40,942 nt of DNA from Acetobacteraceae bacterium (lineage in GTDB: Bacteria; Pseudomonadota; Alphaproteobacteria; Acetobacterales; Acetobacteraceae): the NCBI GenBank assembly GCA_009693865.1, contig SHWL01000022.1, forward strand, positions 1 through 40,942, written 5' to 3'. The notes below the pieces were generated by a model, which did not search any database, was not told where the DNA came from, and saw nothing but the letters and a program-made list of their open reading frames with translations. A program made the translations under genes and the position numbers. How positions within the stretch are numbered: the first letter of the stretch is position 1; the number at the start of each line of letters is the position of its first letter. Below are positions 16,266 through 23,866 of this stretch, one piece after another.

Positions 16266-16571
16266 ATGGCTGACATTGTCAGTGTTCCCCTCACCGTCGA
16301 AGCGACTTCGGACCGCTTGCCGGACGCGATCGCCCGGGCGGAGCGGGACGAGGTGCGCATCGTTCTCACCCGTGATGGAGAACCCGTGGCGGCCATCATA
16401 CCGTTGACGGACTTACGGGCGCTGGACGAAGTGGATGCGGCGGAGGACGCTTATTGGTCGCGGATGGCCGACGAGCGGATCGCGCGGTGGGAGGCCGAGG
16501 GACGGCCGCCGGGCATTCCGATGGAGGAGATCGCCCGTGAACTGGGCGTTGATCTGACTGAAGAATCGTGA
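16266..16571 (+). CDS. Type II antitoxin, Phd/YefM family
   Basis: This 101-residue product has the Phd N-terminal DNA-binding core (RLPDAIARAERDEVRIVLTR, then DGEPVAAIIPLTDLRAL). An acidic, helical C-terminus follows (ELGVDLTEES), as expected for the toxin-neutralising part. AAGGAGT sits seven bases before the ATG. It overlaps the toxin gene by four bases (GTGA). It would bind and inhibit the toxin and repress its own promoter. Confidence 0.88.
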   Translation: MADIVSVPLTVEATSDRLPDAIARAERDEVRIVLTRDGEPVAAIIPLTDLRALDEVDAAEDAYWSRMADERIARWEAEGRPPGIPMEEIARELGVDLTEES

Positions 16572-16825
16572 CCTGGCAGATCGAGTTCGATCCCCCGGCC
16601 CGAGCGGAATTGCGATCCCTTGACCCACCTGTGCAAAAGCGCGTGCTGCGAAGTTTGGCAAGGCTCGCCACGAATCCCTACGTCGCGGCCAACGTGAAAG
16701 CGATCGTCGGCAGCGACAAATACCGCCTCCGCGTCGGTGACTGGCGCGTGGTCTACCGATTAAAGGATAACGTCGTGACAGTGCTGGTGGTCCAGGTCGG
16801 TCACCGGCGGGAAATTTATCGCTGA
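16568..16825 (+). CDS. Type II toxin, RelE/ParE family
   Basis: The product is 85 residues. It starts at GTG 16568, overlapping the antitoxin stop, so translation is coupled. It has RelE landmarks: IEFDPPARAELRSLD, LARLATNP, and the C-terminal strand block KYRLRVGDWRVVYRL ... VVQVGHRREIYR, with basic residues placed as in mRNA-cleaving RelE enzymes. It is expected to act on translating ribosomes when released from the antitoxin. Both genes look intact. Confidence 0.9.
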   Translation: MTWQIEFDPPARAELRSLDPPVQKRVLRSLARLATNPYVAANVKAIVGSDKYRLRVGDWRVVYRLKDNVVTVLVVQVGHRREIYR

Positions 16826-16834
16826 CCGGTCAGC

Positions 16835-17965
16835 TCAGGCCGCCGGCCCGGCCGCCAAAACCTGTCCGGCAGTCGTGTAACTCAGCCCCAACGCCTGAGC
16901 GACCGCCGGGTGCGTCACCTGATGCTCATGGATGTTCAAACCGGCGAGCAGATGCGGATCGTCGCGCATCGCCCGCTGCCAGCCCTTGTCCGCCAGCGCC
17001 ATCACGAATGGCAGCGTCGCGTTGGTCAGCGCGTACGTCGAGGTTCGCGGCACCGCGCCGGGCATGTTGGTGACGCAGTAATGCACCACGCCCTCGTCCA
17101 CGTAGGTCGGATCGGAGTGGGTAGTGGGGCGGCTGGTCTCGAAACAACCGCCCTGGTCGATCGCGATATCCACCAGCACCGACCCGGGACGCATGTTCCG
17201 GACCATCTCGCGAGTCACCAGCTTCGGCGCCGCCGCGCCTGGCACCAGCACCGCGCCGATCACGAGGTCCGCGGCCAGGACGGATCGCTCGATCGCCTCG
17301 GTGGTGGCGAATAACGTGGTGGCGCGGGCGCCGAATTGCAGGTCGAGTTCCTTCAAACGCGGAATCGACCGGTCGATGATGATGACCGATGCTTCCAACC
17401 CGGCCGCCATCCGCGCGGCATTCGTTCCGGCGACACCGCCGCCAAGTACGACGACCTTCGCGGGCGGCACGCCGGGCACGCCGCCAAGCAGGATGCCGAT
17501 GCCGCCTTGCTCCCGCTCCAGGCAATGCGCACCGACCTGGACGGCCATGCGGCCCGCGACCTCGCTCATGGGTGCCAGCAATGGCAGGGCGCCCCAGCGG
17601 TCGGTCACCGTTTCGTATGCGATGCAGGTCGCGCCGGACCGGAGCAGGCCCTCGGTCTGCGCCTTGTCGGCGGCGAGATGGAGATAGGTGAACAACACCT
17701 GGCCGCGCCGCAGCCGCGCGATCTCGACGGGCTGCGGTTCCTTGACCTTGACGATCAGGTCGGCGGTTTCGAAAATCGGCGCCGCCGTCTCGGCGATCGA
17801 GGCACCGGCAGCGCGGTAGGCATCGTCGTCGTAGCCAATGCCAAGGCCGGCGTGGTGCTCGACGATGACCTGATGCCCGTGCTGGGTGAGTTCCCGCGCG
17901 CCGGCCGGGGTCAGGCCGACGCGGTATTCCTGGATCTTGATTTCCCTGGGCACACCGATTTTCAT
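16835..17965 (-). CDS. ald: Alanine dehydrogenase
   Basis: This 376-residue enzyme of the AlaDH/PNT family starts MKIGVPREIK at 17965, with AGGAG six bases upstream; longer in-frame starts are not supported. Substrate residues match the known AlaDH positions: Arg15, Lys75 (VKVKEP) and His96 (TYLHLAAD). The NAD motif is VVLGGGVAGTNAA. It oxidises L-alanine to pyruvate and ammonium in the cytoplasm, or runs in reverse for ammonium assimilation. It is convergent with the RelE toxin gene, ending nine bases after it, and divergent from the higB locus. Confidence 0.95.
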   Translation of the reverse strand: MKIGVPREIKIQEYRVGLTPAGARELTQHGHQVIVEHHAGLGIGYDDDAYRAAGASIAETAAPIFETADLIVKVKEPQPVEIARLRRGQVLFTYLHLAADKAQTEGLLRSGATCIAYETVTDRWGALPLLAPMSEVAGRMAVQVGAHCLEREQGGIGILLGGVPGVPPAKVVVLGGGVAGTNAARMAAGLEASVIIIDRSIPRLKELDLQFGARATTLFATTEAIERSVLAADLVIGAVLVPGAAAPKLVTREMVRNMRPGSVLVDIAIDQGGCFETSRPTTHSDPTYVDEGVVHYCVTNMPGAVPRTSTYALTNATLPFVMALADKGWQRAMRDDPHLLAGLNIHEHQVTHPAVAQALGLSYTTAGQVLAAGPAA

Positions 17966-18093
17966 CACGCGCTCCTGCCTGATGTAAGGCATATGGACCA
18001 TGGGACCAGGGAATTCATCCCCTGAGGATCGCGCGGCGGGGCAAACCGTGCGCCGACATACCCAAGACTCGCGTTGGCGAGTCATCCAGCTGT

Positions 18094-18138
18094 GGTTCCA
18101 CATTAGGAAACATTTCCATGGTTCCCGAATATGGAACC
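18094..18138. promoter_or_regulatory. Cluster of inverted repeats upstream of higB (candidate operator)
   Basis: GGTTCC at 18120-18125 and GGAACC at 18133-18138 form a 6-7-6 palindrome ending 15 bases before the higB ATG. GGAAA-CA-TTTCC (18106-18117) and another GGTTCC (18094-18099) lie just upstream. HigA antitoxins repress their own promoter at palindromes placed like this. Assignment to HigA is an inference; a regulator of the divergent ald gene could also bind here. Confidence 0.4.
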
Positions 18139-18152
18139 TGCTACAACAATGC

Positions 18153-18620
18153 ATGCAGGTCATCGCCCTTCGCACCTTGAAGCGGTTCTGGGCGATCCAC
18201 GACCAGGCGGAGATACCCCTGCGAACCTGGTACTCTTACGCGGCTCGGGCTGTCTGGAACACGCCTCAGGACATTAAGGCGACGCCCAAAGATAAACGAA
18301 TCGCGCCGCCTTCCTCTCCACGTCATGGTTCGGCTTGACCGGACCATCCGAAGCGGCACTGTACCGCGACCGATGGTCCGGTCGAGCCGAACCATGACGA
18401 GGGGAGGCTGGTGCCCGATCGAAGCGTTTATCTTTGGTCGTCGCCTAAGAATGAATATGGCTCGACGGTAGATTTCGTGGGAGACAATCGCGTGATATTC
18501 GATATCTCTGGAAACAAATATCGCCTCGTTGTCCATGTTTCCTACACTTTCAAGAGGGTTCTCGTGAAATTCATTGGCACGCACAAGGACCATGACAAGA
18601 TCAACCCGGAGACCGTGTGA
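18153..18620 (+). pseudogene. higB: higB toxin gene interrupted by a 168-bp element
   Basis: The 5' part (ATG 18153, beginning MQVIALRTLKRFWAIHD) and the 3' part (from NEYGSTVDFVGDNRVIF to INPETV) are the two halves of a HigB-type mRNA interferase of the RelE superfamily. They are separated by the element at 18278-18445. Joining ...TPQDIK to NEYGST after removing the element and one TAA gives an uninterrupted 98-residue protein of normal family length. The insertion keeps frame (171 bases) but brings a TGA at 18336-18338. The full toxin therefore cannot be made. A GTG at 18411 preceded by GGGGAGG could yield a C-terminal fragment. The stop overlaps the higA start (TGATG). Confidence 0.88.
18278..18445. 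mobile_element. MITE-like element with long inverted repeats and TAA target duplication
   Basis: The 168-bp element is bounded by direct repeats TAA (18275-18277 and 18446-18448). Its outer 21 bases at each end match in inverted orientation at 20 positions, beginning GGCGACG and including CCAAAGATAAACG. An inner inverted pair of 28 bases (18320-18347 on the left and the matching right arm near 18370-18397), containing GTCATGGTTCGGC and GACCGGACCATC, matches at 27. The whole element can fold into one long hairpin and encodes no transposase. Three-base TNA duplications are typical of some IS5-family groups, so mobilisation by such a transposase in trans is plausible. No second copy was noticed in this window. 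Confidence 0.85.
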
Positions 18621-19030
18621 TGGATGATATTCATCCTCTGAAAACCGAAGCCGACTACGATACGGCGCTCGAGAAGATTGAAGTCTATTTCGAAAACGAG
18701 CCAGATCCCGGTTCTCCGGAGGCGGACCGCTTCGATCTCCTGGCACTTATCATCGCCGATTATGAGGCAAAGCATTGGGCGATCGACGCGCCTGACGCGC
18801 CCGACCTGCTGCGTACGCGGATGGAGATGAAGGGATTGAAGCAGGCAGATCTCGCTTCTGTCCTTGGATCGAAGGCGCGGGCGTCGGAAATTCTCAATCG
18901 ACGCCGGCACCTCACGCTGAGCCAGGCGTGGAAATTGCACCTCGCGTGGCATATTCCCGCCGACTCTCTTATCCGCCCTTATCCTTTGCGGAGAGAAAAG
19001 CGGCGCGGGACGGCGAGTCCGGCTTCCTGA
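18620..19030 (+). CDS. higA: HigA antitoxin (helix-turn-helix)
   Basis: The 136-residue antitoxin has the acidic N-terminal part (EADYDTALEKIEVYFENEPD) and the HTH (about residues 75-110, LKQADLASVLGSKARASEIL) of the COG5499 family. Start ATG 18620 overlaps the toxin stop by one base; a GTG directly before it (18617) is an alternative. It is intact while its toxin gene is broken. It may persist as a transcriptional regulator, or as protection against related toxins elsewhere. Confidence 0.92.
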   Translation: MDDIHPLKTEADYDTALEKIEVYFENEPDPGSPEADRFDLLALIIADYEAKHWAIDAPDAPDLLRTRMEMKGLKQADLASVLGSKARASEILNRRRHLTLSQAWKLHLAWHIPADSLIRPYPLRREKRRGTASPAS

Positions 19031-19063
19031 CGCGACATCCGTCAATGGACATCCAGTCGGGCG

Positions 19064-20263
19064 TCAGATCGTCCCGTCCCTGATCAACCGCCGGGCTTCA
19101 TCCCGGCACGCTGCCGTATCGGCCGCGCATCCCCCTTCAAGCCACCATGTCCGGACCGCTCGCGACAGGGCGCCGATCCGAGGCCCAGGCGGTACTCCGA
19201 GGGCGACAATGTCTCCGCCTTCCAGTGGAAACACCGGCTTTGGCGTGGCGCGCAACCTAAGCCGCAGTTGATCCCACGCCGCGCCGTCTCCGCCCGATAA
19301 CCATGTCCGGTCGATCAAAACCGACGCGCCCGTGTCGGCCAGAAGGCGCCGCAGCGTCGCGTCATCGGCGTCGGGCGCCGCCAGTGGCGCGCCTCGGAGC
19401 GCGAGTAGCCGGTCCCGTTCCGCCAGCGACAATTTCAGCCGCGCGGCGAAAGCCAACGGATCGCCTGTCAGAAGCGATGCGATCCGCAATACGGGGTCCA
19501 CTGGCGCGCCCTTCGCGATCATGTGGGACAACGCGGGGAGGTCCGTTCCCTCCGGTATGACCGCGCCCAGTACGCCCAACTGTTCCATCGACGCGACCGA
19601 GGTCCGGGGATCGGGCGCCGACAGAATGAGGGTCAGCTCGCTCCAGACCCGTTCGGCCGACAGTCCCCGCAGGTGCGGTGCCGCGTCCCGTAGCGCGGTC
19701 TGCGTGGCCGGGTCGGGCTCCGTCCCGCCATGGCGAGCAAAAAACCGGAAGAACCGGAGGACTCGCAAATAGTCCTCCGCCACCCGCGAGGCGGGATCCC
19801 CGACGAACCGCAACCGGCCCGCGCGCAGGTCGGCCAGTCCGTCAAAATAATCGAATACCGCGCCATTGCGGGTCATCGACATGGCGTTAATGGTGAAGTC
19901 CCGCCGGGCCGCGTCCGCCCGCCAGTCGCTGGTGAAAGCGACCGTCGCGCGCCTGCCGTCCGTTTCCACATCCAGCCGAAGGGTCGTGATTTCGACGTGA
20001 CGATCAGGCAGAACCGCCGTCACAGTCCCATGCGCCAGCCCCGTCGGCACCACTTTCACCCCAAGCGGGGTCAGCCGCTCAATGACCGTCTCGGGCAATA
20101 AGGGCGAGGCCAGATCGACATCGGACGCGGGCCGTCCCGCCAGCGCGTCCCGCACCGCTCCGCCCACGACGCGCGCCTCGGGCAGCGCGTCGAGCAGGGC
20201 CGCCAGAGCGGGTTCGAACATAAAGGCCGGCGGCGCGATCCGGCACGCCGGTGCCTTCGTCAT
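19064..20263 (-). CDS. cca: CCA tRNA nucleotidyltransferase
   Basis: The 399-residue class II enzyme has the signature VVGGAVRDALAGRPASDVDLAS, with metal-binding Asp48 and Asp50. RRDFTINAMSMTRNG and the template-site region EDYLRVLRFFRFFARHG follow. It adds or repairs the 3' CCA end of tRNAs, using CTP and ATP. The start is ATG 20263, overlapping the stop of the DUF6111 gene by four bases (ATGA); Met at 20221 is an alternative. It ends 33 bp from the convergent higA gene. Confidence 0.95.
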   Translation of the reverse strand: MTKAPACRIAPPAFMFEPALAALLDALPEARVVGGAVRDALAGRPASDVDLASPLLPETVIERLTPLGVKVVPTGLAHGTVTAVLPDRHVEITTLRLDVETDGRRATVAFTSDWRADAARRDFTINAMSMTRNGAVFDYFDGLADLRAGRLRFVGDPASRVAEDYLRVLRFFRFFARHGGTEPDPATQTALRDAAPHLRGLSAERVWSELTLILSAPDPRTSVASMEQLGVLGAVIPEGTDLPALSHMIAKGAPVDPVLRIASLLTGDPLAFAARLKLSLAERDRLLALRGAPLAAPDADDATLRRLLADTGASVLIDRTWLSGGDGAAWDQLRLRLRATPKPVFPLEGGDIVALGVPPGPRIGALSRAVRTWWLEGGCAADTAACRDEARRLIRDGTI

Positions 20264-20553
20264 CGCGGGCTGGCGCCAGGAGGCGGTGCGATCGGTTCCA
20301 CGTGCGGCGGCACGATTATCTCCACGTGCGGCGGCACGATCCGTCCCTCTTCCTGTCGCGCGGGGACGTAGCCCGCTTCGGGCGGCGATGCGTCTTCGTA
20401 ACGCAAAATCAATAATAAGACCGCCATCGCGGCCACCGCCCCGGCGACGCCGATCACCAGCACCCGAGGCGGCCCGCCAGTCGGCGCCATGACTCGCCAT
20501 GCCACGAAGACCAGCAAAGGCAATCCGAGCAGAGCTATTTCGGCGAAGCGCAT
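20260..20553 (-). CDS. DUF6111-like small membrane protein
   Basis: This 97-residue protein starts MRFAEIALLGLPLLVFVAW with a first membrane helix. A second follows (VLVIGVAGAVAAMAVLLLIL), then a cytoplasmic or periplasmic Pro/Glu-rich tail with the repeat IVPPHVE/IIVPPHVE. Position and pattern fit the DUF6111 family, found between Nudix and CCA transferase genes in alphaproteobacteria. Function is unknown. Its start overlaps the Nudix gene by 19 bases and its stop overlaps cca by four. Confidence 0.75.
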   Translation of the reverse strand: MRFAEIALLGLPLLVFVAWRVMAPTGGPPRVLVIGVAGAVAAMAVLLLILRYEDASPPEAGYVPARQEEGRIVPPHVEIIVPPHVEPIAPPPGASPR

Positions 20554-21158
20554 GACGGTGTCCCGTTCGCGGCCGCGAGACGCAATTTCCCCGCCAGATG
20601 GTGCATGATCGCCGCCGTCGCGCCCCAAATGAAATGATCTGGATGCGGCCAGACCCAATATTCCCGCCATCGCCCCTGCACATGTTGCATTTGCCGCTGT
20701 GGCGCATCCGGATCCAACAGGACCGGGAACGGAAACTCGAACACCTCGTCCACCTCGTGCGGCGAGGGCTGGAAGGCAAGCCCGGGCGGCAACAAGCCCA
20801 GAACCGGGGTGATGCGGTAGCCGGTGCCGGTGACGTAGTCGTCCATCCGTCCGACGATTTCCACGAGCGCGGGATTGAGGCCGATTTCTTCCCGAGCTTC
20901 CCGGAGCGCGGCGGCTTCCGCGTGCGCGTCTTCAGGGTCGATCCGGCCACCCGGGAAACTCACCTGTCCCGCGTGTTTCTTCAGATGCGCGGTGCGCCGT
21001 GTCAGCAGCAGCGACGGCACCGGATGCAGGATGATCGGCACCAGCACGGCCGCGGGCACCGGCGGCTTTTCCAGATTGCCCATGACCTCCTCGCCATAGA
21101 CGACGTTTGCGCCGCCAACGATCGACGCCAAACGCGCGCGGAGGGTGTCAGGGTTCAA
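20535..21158 (-). CDS. Nudix hydrolase, CoA pyrophosphatase type
   Basis: The product is 207 residues. The Nudix box GGRIDPEDAHAEAAALREAREEIGL is complete, and the preceding LLTRRTAHLKKHAGQVSFPGG is the signature of the CoA-hydrolysing subgroup (NudL-like). It should split CoA or oxidised CoA into phosphopantetheine and 3',5'-ADP. The start is a TTG at 21158 overlapping the DUF1285 stop (TTGA); the resulting N-terminus, NPDTLRARLA, is family-typical. The first internal ATG (21083) would cut the domain short. It is cytoplasmic and coupled to its neighbours. Confidence 0.9.
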   Translation of the reverse strand: MNPDTLRARLASIVGGANVVYGEEVMGNLEKPPVPAAVLVPIILHPVPSLLLTRRTAHLKKHAGQVSFPGGRIDPEDAHAEAAALREAREEIGLNPALVEIVGRMDDYVTGTGYRITPVLGLLPPGLAFQPSPHEVDEVFEFPFPVLLDPDAPQRQMQHVQGRWREYWVWPHPDHFIWGATAAIMHHLAGKLRLAAANGTPSCASPK

Positions 21159-21886
21159 AGTTCGTCTTCGCCGTCTTCGTCGGGCATGAAGCCCAGGGGA
21201 AAAAAGATGCCGGAAGACCAGACCCCCAGCATCAGGTGCGCTCCTACATACTCAGGGACCGCCAGCGCCACCAGTTCGTAATACACCGCGCGGTTGACCC
21301 GCGCCTCGATGGCATGGGCGCCGTCGCCTTGACGTAACAAAATGTAAGGGGTCGGTTCGGATGTCAGCATGTCGTGCGAAACGCGCATCGGGTGGTCGGA
21401 CCCCGCGGTGACGACCTGATCGGTGTTGGTGCGGAAAGACAGAACCTGGTGGCGTCCCTCGCCGGCCCAGTCGAGTTCCACGGCGACGAAGGGCGCGTCC
21501 TCGACCTCGATCCGGCCGCGCTCGGCGGGGGTTTCCAGCCGCCACGCGCCCTCGGCATCGCGGCGCAGGATCGAGGCAAAGAGACAAACCAACTCTTTTC
21601 GCTGGATCGGGGAACCACGATACAACCAGGTGCCGTCACGGCGAATGAGAAAGGGAAGCTCGCCCCATTCAAACGGAACGCGGCCTTTTTCCGCAAAGCC
21701 CGGACGGCCCAGAGTCAGGCCTCCCGCCCCCGCGGCGCTGGTATCCAGTGCGCCAGGAGAGAGCGGTAGGGGCGACGTGGCATCGATCACGCCATCTCCA
21801 ATTTCATCCGGTGGTTCCATTTCCTGCCACGATATAGGTAGCATCCCCCCCACGGCGGAAGTGCCTATCTCGGCCTGGCCCGTCAT
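21155..21886 (-). CDS. DUF1285 domain-containing protein
   Basis: Up to 243 residues. The conserved core, from about FEWGELPFLIRRDGTWLYRGSPI (residue ~80) through FVAVELDWAG, LSFRTNTDQVV and RVNRAVYYELV, matches DUF1285. The family is common in alphaproteobacteria and lies beside MoxR/DUF58 clusters. Its role is not established. The start is uncertain: ATG at 21886, 21844 or 21823 are all in frame and none has a good ribosome binding site. The later starts leave more room for a promoter shared with the divergent moxR, whose ATG is 20 bp from 21886. Confidence 0.8.
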   Translation of the reverse strand: MTGQAEIGTSAVGGMLPISWQEMEPPDEIGDGVIDATSPLPLSPGALDTSAAGAGGLTLGRPGFAEKGRVPFEWGELPFLIRRDGTWLYRGSPIQRKELVCLFASILRRDAEGAWRLETPAERGRIEVEDAPFVAVELDWAGEGRHQVLSFRTNTDQVVTAGSDHPMRVSHDMLTSEPTPYILLRQGDGAHAIEARVNRAVYYELVALAVPEYVGAHLMLGVWSSGIFFPLGFMPDEDGEDEL

Positions 21887-21906
21887 TTCGTAAAAGGACG
21901 ACCGTA

Positions 21907-22950
21907 ATGCCGGCAAGTATGGCCGCTTCGCCACAGCACCGGCCTCAACCGGCCCAGACCGCGCGCCCGGAGGTTTCCGAGCGCATGATTGCCCAACTCG
22001 ATGCCCTGGGCGTCCGGATGGCAAAGGCCCGGGCCGCTGTGGGCGGGGTGATCTTCGGTCAGGAACAGGTGGTTGAGCAGACGCTGATCACCGTTTTATC
22101 CGGCGGTCACGCCTTGCTGATCGGCGTGCCGGGACTCGGAAAGAGTCGCCTCGTCGAAACCATGGGCACCGTATTGGGCCTGGAAACAAAGCGCGTGCAG
22201 TTCACGCCGGACCTGATGCCAGCCGATATCATTGGCGGCGAGGTGCTGGATGAGGTCGATGGCCGCCGCGTGTTCCGTTTCGTCCCCGGTCCGGTGTTCT
22301 GCCAGTTGCTGATGGCCGACGAGATCAACCGCGCCAGCCCCCGGACGCAGTCCGCGTTATTGCAATCGATGCAGGAACAGCGTGTGGCGATTGCCGGCGT
22401 CGAACACCCTCTGCCGCGCCCGTTCCATGTCCTGGCGACGCAGAACCCGATCGAACAGGAGGGCACATACCCGTTGCCCGAGGCTCAGCTCGACCGGTTC
22501 CTGCTGGCGATCGACATCACCTACCCCGATCGGGACGCGGAACGGGCGATGCTGCTGGCCACCACCGGCGCCGAAACGCAAAGCGCGGAGGGCGTGATGA
22601 CGCCCGTGGAGCTGATGGAAGCGCAGGCGCTGATCCGTCAGATGCCGATCGGCGAGGCCGTGGTCGACGCGATCCTGGCCATGGTGCGTGGCGGCAGGCC
22701 AGAGAGCACGGATATCGATGTCGTTCACCATCACGTGGCCTGGGGTCCCGGTCCGCGGGCGGCGCAGGCCTTGATGCTGGCGTGCAGGGCTCGCGCGATT
22801 CTGGGCGGGCGCCTGATGCCCAGTCTGGATGACGTCGCCGCGCTGGCGGGACCGGTGCTGCGGCACAGGATGGCGCTGAACTTCTCTGCCCGTGCCGATG
22901 GCGTCGCACTGGACGAGGTCATTGGCCGCCTGGTCGAACGTCTTGGCTGA
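21907..22950 (+). CDS. MoxR-type AAA+ ATPase
   Basis: The 347-residue ATPase has Walker A GVPGLGKSR (about residues 77-85), Walker B LMADEINRASPRTQSALLQ, sensor ATQNPIEQEGTYPLPEAQLDRF and a C-terminal lid. MoxR proteins are chaperone-like ATPases that insert cofactors or assemble complexes together with vWA-domain partners. AAGGA precedes the ATG by eight bases. It is the first gene of a plus-strand operon with DUF58 and DUF4159 genes, divergent from DUF1285. Confidence 0.95.
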   Translation: MPASMAASPQHRPQPAQTARPEVSERMIAQLDALGVRMAKARAAVGGVIFGQEQVVEQTLITVLSGGHALLIGVPGLGKSRLVETMGTVLGLETKRVQFTPDLMPADIIGGEVLDEVDGRRVFRFVPGPVFCQLLMADEINRASPRTQSALLQSMQEQRVAIAGVEHPLPRPFHVLATQNPIEQEGTYPLPEAQLDRFLLAIDITYPDRDAERAMLLATTGAETQSAEGVMTPVELMEAQALIRQMPIGEAVVDAILAMVRGGRPESTDIDVVHHHVAWGPGPRAAQALMLACRARAILGGRLMPSLDDVAALAGPVLRHRMALNFSARADGVALDEVIGRLVERLG

Positions 22951-23866
22951 ACGCCCGTCCCTCGGTCCTCCGGTTGGTCCCTTGGCGGGGCTCGACCTCG
23001 CCCGGGCGCGTCGGGCAGAGGCTCTGGGCAGCCGCTTGCCACCCTTGCTGGTCGCGGCGCGGCGCGTGGCGGCGACCGTCGCGCAAGGCGTGCATGGCCG
23101 CCGCCGGGTGGGGCAGGGCGATAGCTTCTGGCAGTTCCGGCCGTACACCGCGGGCGATCCGGTCAATCGGATCGACTGGCGCCAATCGGCGCGCTCGGGC
23201 CGTGAGCCGCCAGACGGTTGGTTGATCCGCCAGACCGAGTGGGACGCGGCGCAAACTGTCTACCTCTGGCGGGACGGTTCCGCCTCGATGGCCTGGCGAT
23301 CCCGGCTGGCCGCGTCCGAGAAGCGGGAACGCGCGAGTTTGCTGCTGCTCGCGTTGGCCTCGCTCTTGCTGCGCGGGGGGGAGCGGGTGGCGGTTTTGCG
23401 GCCAAGGGCTCGCGCGGTCGCCGGGCGCTTCGGTCTCGACCGGGTGCTGGCGGAGCTCGATCAGGCCCGCGACGACGACGATCTGCCGCCGCGCTTTCCC
23501 CTGCCGCGGCATGCCAAGGTGGTGCTGTTCGGGGATTTTCTGGCACCGTTGGAGCGGATTCAGGAGATGATCGCGCGCATGGCGGCGGTGCCTGTCACTG
23601 GCTATCTGCTTCAGGTCCTCGATCCGGCGGAAACGACACTTCCATATGATGGCCGTATCCGGTTCCTGGGGTTGCAGGGGGAGCGTGACACGCTGATTCC
23701 CCGGGTCGATACCGTGCGCGATGCGTATCGGGACCGGTTGAAGCGGCAACAGGAAGGCCTGGCTGCGATCTGCGCGGCGGCCGGATTCGGCTTCGGCGTG
23801 CATCGCACCGACCACCCGCCTGAAACCGCGCTGCTGTCGCTGTATACCGCGCTGGGTGTGCAATGA
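22892..23866 (+). CDS. DUF58 domain-containing protein
   Basis: Up to 324 residues, with the DUF58 signature around FRPYTAGDPVNRIDWRQSARS (about residues 88-108) and a downstream vWA-like half (VYLWRDGSASMAWRS, with a degenerate metal site; VVLFGDFLAPLERIQ). Such proteins are the standard partners of MoxR ATPases. The first ATG (22892) lies inside moxR and would give a 59-base overlap. A TTG at 22943 is a more economical start, but neither has a clear ribosome site. It overlaps the next gene by four bases (ATGA). Confidence 0.88.
   Translation: MPMASHWTRSLAAWSNVLAERPSLGPPVGPLAGLDLARARRAEALGSRLPPLLVAARRVAATVAQGVHGRRRVGQGDSFWQFRPYTAGDPVNRIDWRQSARSGREPPDGWLIRQTEWDAAQTVYLWRDGSASMAWRSRLAASEKRERASLLLLALASLLLRGGERVAVLRPRARAVAGRFGLDRVLAELDQARDDDDLPPRFPLPRHAKVVLFGDFLAPLERIQEMIARMAAVPVTGYLLQVLDPAETTLPYDGRIRFLGLQGERDTLIPRVDTVRDAYRDRLKRQQEGLAAICAAAGFGFGVHRTDHPPETALLSLYTALGVQ

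Noticed and set aside
19064-20950. Single 628-residue protein combining an N-terminal region with the CCA transferase
   Set aside because: The part before 20263 is an alternate frame of the Nudix and DUF6111 genes; the CCA transferase starts at 20263 with an ATGA overlap.
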